DNA of 64,000 nt from the NCBI RefSeq assembly GCF_018139145.2, contig NC_059475.1, positions 10,650,437-10,714,436 of the forward strand. The letters are read 5' to 3'. Source of the stretch: Gymnogyps californianus. Its lineage: Eukaryota > Chordata > Aves > Accipitriformes > Cathartidae. Positions 59,590 to 64,000 of this stretch are shown here, piece after piece. Under the pieces are notes generated by a model. The model was not told the origin of the DNA, ran no database searches, and was given only the letters and a program-made list of their open reading frames with translations. The position numbers and the translations under genes are program-made. Numbering within the stretch: the stretch's first letter is position 1; each line of letters opens with the position of its first letter.

Positions 59590-59735
59590 ATATCCCCCCT
59601 TTTACAGATTGGAAAAACAGGCCTGGAGATTAAATGAGTTGGCCAGGGTTACACCCACATACTGAGTCAGACGCAAAGCCACAATTAGAACTGGACTACC
59701 TCGCTGGCAGCCTTCTAAAGAGTTTGGTAAGCCAC
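59590..59735 (+). mobile_element. Ancient MIR-type SINE remnant
   Basis: The order ATCCCCCCTTTTACAGATT, GGAAAAACAGGCCTGGAGAT, TAAATGAGTTGGCCAGGGTT, ACACCCACATACTGAGTCAG matches the MIR core and 3' region: CCCATTTTACAGATG, GAAACTGAGGC, AAGTGACTTGCCCAAGGTCAC, then the GTGGCAGAGC-like block. MIRs are rare and old in birds, so a readable copy upstream of BMAL1 may be under constraint. Confidence 0.7.
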
Positions 59736-62002
59736 TCAGCACCTCTGGTTATTTTTTCATATCAGTTACACAAAACATTTTAGTTGTTTTCCAAATACAA
59801 GGAAAACTTGATGCTTAGGACACATATTCTGAAAAGAAGCTACAAAATACTTAAAAACTAGGGGCTTGATTCTATTTTCAGTTAGTGCTGATAACTCTAT
59901 CAGCTTGTAAAAGCTTAACAATCCGTGGTTTTGTTAGAGGATGGTATAATTTGAATCCATTCCTTTAGGATTTCCAGATTGACAGGCTGTAATATGACCG
60001 TGGAACAGTGATTTTATTTTTTGGCATTTCATCTTGTAAATATACTAGACCTTATTCTGAAGTTTTTACTTAATTCTTACATAGTCAAAATTTGGCATCA
60101 ATTTCATACTGATTCCATTAGACATTTGGAGTAAGGCCTGCAAGGTTAAGCGCATGACATAAGTTGTACGTCCCCTCAACATTACGTTTCTGTACTCCTG
60201 ACAGTGTTTTAAGGTAACATGCTTTCAAAGTTGTGATTAGCTGTAGACAGGAACCATCTTTTAAAGAGATAGAGCAATGCATCTTTTATGTTCACAGTGA
60301 GCTACGATTTCTCCATTTTCTACAGACAATTAGTTAAGTAGTCTATTAATATTGCTTTGATACATATTAATGTTAGACAAACAACATTTTTGTTGCTAGA
60401 GAAAATGCATGCTATTTTAAAAACAGAGCAAAAGCAGACTATTTCTGAGGCTTATGGGTATATCAACCAGTAGGTGTGGCTGGCGTGTTGTAAATGGGAA
60501 AGGTGGGAGGACTCCGTCTTGTTATTAGTACATGTAGAAAGACAGGAAGTACTTAGGGAAGGTTTCCCTCTTGTTTTGAGTTCCAGGAAAGTTATACAGC
60601 CAAACACATGAATCACAAAGCAGACTAGAAGGGAGTTTCTGTGTGGCATGAAAATAACAACTGCATTTTAAAGCCTGAAAAGTCAAACAGTTTCGTGCTT
60701 TTGTTCTACTGCAGATTTTTCATGGAAAATAGCAACTCCAGGAATATTTGACAATGAAAAGTCTTAGTGCATGAAATGTGAAGTTTATATAAGAGATACC
60801 ATCTTACTCATCAGCTGCTCTATTTTAAGCCCTGCTCGGCATGGGGACTTTCATTTTGGGATCTATTTGGACAGCAGCTGGTACATTAGAGTTTTACGTT
60901 GGCTGACATCTTTACAATCTAAAGGATACTTAACATGATCCTGTAAAATCTATTCTCATAGTTGTGCTCAGTCACTCATATTCCATCTTCGTGTGTTGTC
61001 TTTTCCCATGTACGTTTTCTGTCCATTTCACGTTAAAAAAAAGGTCAGTGTATCAGCAGCATTAAAGATAGTCCACAGTAATGTTTTGCTGTGATGTGAT
61101 CAAAATATATATATACAGCATATGCCATAAAATGGATGTGCCATTTCAGTGACTGAAAAAGGCAACAAAAAGGAATCTATAGTAACATATGTTGGAGATG
61201 AATTCCAGCGACTAGCACAAATAACAGAAAAGGCAGTATATGTTAATTAATTATACACAAAGACAAGCTACATACATGATTTAGATTCACTTGGAAATAT
61301 TTACGTTGCGTAAGTATAAAATGGATGCCAAGTTGCAACCTAATTCTAAAATCTAGCAATTATCAAGTAGTTTGCCTATTGCCATAAAGTCCTAGGACTT
61401 CATCTATCTGTTCATGCAAAGAAGAAAGTCTTTTCCATCTTTATGGATTTTAAATCCCAGTCAGCTCTAAACAAACGACAAAATAGTCATGACAGAAGCT
61501 AAAAACACCTGTTCCTGAAGATGTTTGGGAAAAAGACTGATGAGAAGAAAGGACAAAATATGGGCACTGTTGAGGTATGGCAGGCATTGGACCCTTGTAC
61601 ACAACATGAAGTGAAGCTACCTGTCCAGCCAGCTTGCAATGCTTTTCCCTGTCTTCCCCCATCTTCACAGACCATCCCTGGGCCCCACCAGCCCTTGAGT
61701 CCTGATGTAGTCGCCTGACTTGCATGCTCAGGAGCTATGCACTAGAGTATGTGAAGAGTGGGAACTGAAGCTGGGAGGCACCAGAATGTCACACTGATGA
61801 GTTCAGATGCTGTAAGGGTAATTTGAGTCTTGTCTCAGCAGCAAAACTTGGCTAGGAAAGGTAGAAAGCTACTTTACTTTGCACATTTTATTTCATGCAT
61901 GAGTGAACTGGCATGCATTGTGTTTTGTATGTTTAGCTGACCTTGGTTGTTGAAATCTTAAGCACCCATGTCATACTAAATGGATTCTCGCCAGGACTGT
62001 TG

Positions 62003-62560
62003 CTACAATCTCTTGGGTTTTAATGGGAGGGATTTGATGAAGGAAAACAAGGGGACTTCAGTCTCCACTTCTTCACCATTAGTGCTAGCCAGGAGGTTCT
62101 GCATCATATGACTCGTAGTGCGTTCACACAGTTGTTCAGCTCCACTTTCATGCTGGACTTGCATTGGCCACTCATTTCTCCTGCACTTGCCCAAACAACT
62201 GCAGGCCCAGAATGATCTGGACTGACTGATCTTGAAGACGGATCCCAGAGTTCTAGATTGCTTTTTACTGTGTGTAGTATGTGCTTCTGAGTCTGCAAGT
62301 CACACGAAATGAAGTTTGCTGTGAGTCTTGACCTTATTGCGTTGCAGGAAATTTGTACTTGAAGCAAAGCTACCACATCTGATACAGGTCCCACCCTCTC
62401 CACACCCACTTCAGTGACTTCAGAAATCTGATTGTTAGTTATGTACATGTCACTGGGAGTGGCATCAACTTGAACTGTTATTGTATATTGCACTTCTTGG
62501 ATATCCATCTGATGTTTATATTTCCATATGTGGCCACGAACCTGAAAATTAGGGCCTTTA
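62003..62560 (-). pseudogene. Coding-like relic upstream of BMAL1, family unknown
   Basis: On the minus strand one frame runs without a stop over at least 62104-62560. It includes SFYKGPNFQVRGHIWKYKHQ, DIQEVQYTITVQVDATPSDM and YITNNQISEVTEVGVERVG. A second frame takes over near 62194 (GKCRRNEWPMQVQHESGAEQ) and ends LPLKPKRL-stop at 62003. Composition and alternating hydrophobic pattern look like real protein. The simplest reading is one ancestral frame with a 1-nt shift: a decayed gene, retrocopy or exon. I do not recognise it, and known neighbours of BMAL1 (RASSF10, TEAD1) do not match from memory. Confidence 0.35.
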
Positions 62561-64000
62561 TAGAATGATTTCTACTAATATAAATTATTTTTCTATTCTT
62601 TGCGAGCAATTATTTTTTCTTTTAACTTCTGAAAAAAACACTAGTTCTCAGCATGAAGAGCCAAGAGATATTCTTCAACACTGGGATCAGAAAGAGCATG
62701 AAAGTGACCTGTTATACCATTCATCTTAGCCATAGCATAGACCTATCCACTCATCCATAAACATGTGTTTGGAGACAAGCAAAGAAGGGAACAGGATGAC
62801 TAGTCTGGATAATGTTCATATTGTTCTTAAGTCAGTCCTGTTGACGTTTCTTGAAAGTGTGATAATGCAGCTTGAACATGGAGTCAGTCAGAGCGAGTGG
62901 AGAGAGCATGACTAAAAAGTTCATTGTTGCCACATGAATAAGGGGCCGGGAGGCTGCCTCATGGGCCCGGGGCAGTGCAGGTGGTAGAGTCTAAGCAGAT
63001 GGTTATGGCTTGCTCTGAGTGCTACAGATTCCTCGAGGATATGTTAATCAACACATTTTAATAAACAAACAAAACCACGCCATTTTTTAAATAAAAAAAT
63101 GCCAGTGATCAGTTGCACTTCTTGTCCAGTATTACTTCAATGATTTTCACATAAAGCTAATGAAATTTAAGATACTCTGCATATTCATTTACTATGTTTA
63201 TTTCCCCCGCCATTTCTTTGCTTGTTTGGATGTGTGGGAAGTTGTCTATATTTATTTAAAAGATTTGTATCATCTTGAGGTGTCTTGTGGATCAGTGTAT
63301 GGACCAGAGATTGAGAAGCAATGCATGAGATTACAGGGGAGTCTTAACAACTTAATGACAGACAAACTTGCGACACCCAACAAAATAAAATCCTGTTCAG
63401 TGGTTCTTCACATGCTCCTCCTGCAGGCTGTCTCAGTCAGAGCGCTGAACCAAACTGAGCCTGCCTCCCTGTCAAAGTTGGTATGATACCTAGAACTCTT
63501 TTCCTTCTATGAAAAGAAATTCTATGCTAAAAGTCTTCTCTGACTTTTTAGGAGAGTAATCATCCTTTTAGGTATGTGTTTTCTGTTGTTGTTTTAGACT
63601 TGATCTTTTAATTAATTCAAACTCCAAGTTGGAAGTAGCAGCTTGGGGTAGCCAATTATTTTGAATTTCCTTGGGTTTGCTCCCATAATCCTTATGTTGT
63701 GTCATACTTAATTATGTTGATGGCATGAAGTAGTGTACAGTTTTTCCTACATAATTCTTTTAATTTTGTCTTGGAAAGTGCTAAGCCTGTCATAAATAAG
63801 ACCTGTATCATCCCTAGTATAATTTTACTTAAATATTATATAACCATTAAAAGTACAGTTTCATCAGGCTCCTTTTACTCCAGATTTTAATGACTCTTCT
63901 CTAATGTATTGTTTATGGTTTAATATCAGCTATTGGTTACATGACTACAAAATCTATGGAAAAAAAAATAGAAGATATACTGCGTGTATAAATGCCAAGC

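Larger units (their letters stand above)
54721..64000. other. Upstream intergenic region
   Basis: No gene is supported here. GC content falls from the CpG island to ordinary AT-rich sequence by about 55.0 kb. 55000-55680 has odd word composition (see findings). The MIR remnant (59.59-59.74 kb) and the coding-like relic (62.0-62.56 kb) are the only distinct objects. In human the next upstream genes on this side are RASSF10 and TEAD1, and neither appears in the window. Confidence 0.7.

Noticed and set aside
1..64000. CRISPR arrays, bacterial operons, tRNA or rRNA genes
   Set aside because: No regularly spaced direct repeats, ribosome-binding-site gene arrays or cloverleaf genes were seen; the sequence is intron-rich vertebrate DNA.

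Overview
The window is vertebrate nuclear DNA from a bird, most likely a non-galliform (neoavian) species. Fifteen consecutive minus-strand coding exons join in frame into residues 1-546 of an avian BMAL1 (ARNTL), the core circadian-clock bHLH-PAS transcription factor. The intervening DNA holds CR1 LINE sequence and solo LTRs of types I know from neoavian genomes. Every splice junction follows GT/AG with correct phase. The 87 C-terminal residues expected of a 633-residue avian BMAL1 (transactivation tail) and the 3' UTR lie off the left edge.

Layout, right to left in the direction of transcription. About 55-64 kb is upstream intergenic DNA with no recognised gene; it contains one ancient MIR-type SINE (about 59.6 kb) and a coding-like relic (62.0-62.55 kb). 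About 53.45-54.72 kb is the CpG-island promoter. It carries two REV-ERB/ROR response elements (54174-54186 and 54216-54228) in the arrangement I recall from the mammalian Bmal1 promoter, four CCAAT boxes and, farther upstream, a perfect CRE. A noncoding first exon probably ends at 53931. A roughly 28 kb first-intron region (25.7-53.9 kb) follows, with a CR1 fragment, a 1.08 kb solo LTR with an internal minisatellite, and several exon-like or coding-like islands of unknown status. Coding exons run from 25.73 kb to 1.47 kb. Two further solo LTRs of one family sit in late introns (4407-5013 and 10888-11482).

The encoded protein shows, in order, an N-terminal NRKRKG nuclear-localisation motif, a 21-nt in-frame microexon, bHLH (about 79-132), PAS-A (about 150-222), a VKVE sumoylation motif, PAS-B (about 333-403), PAC, and a Ser/Thr/Pro-rich linker ending at the conserved GGKK. 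In family terms BMAL1 pairs with CLOCK or NPAS2, binds E-boxes and drives Per/Cry and Nr1d (REV-ERB) transcription. REV-ERB and ROR proteins feed back on BMAL1 through the two promoter elements visible here. I found no RNA gene, CRISPR array or second confidently identified protein-coding gene.
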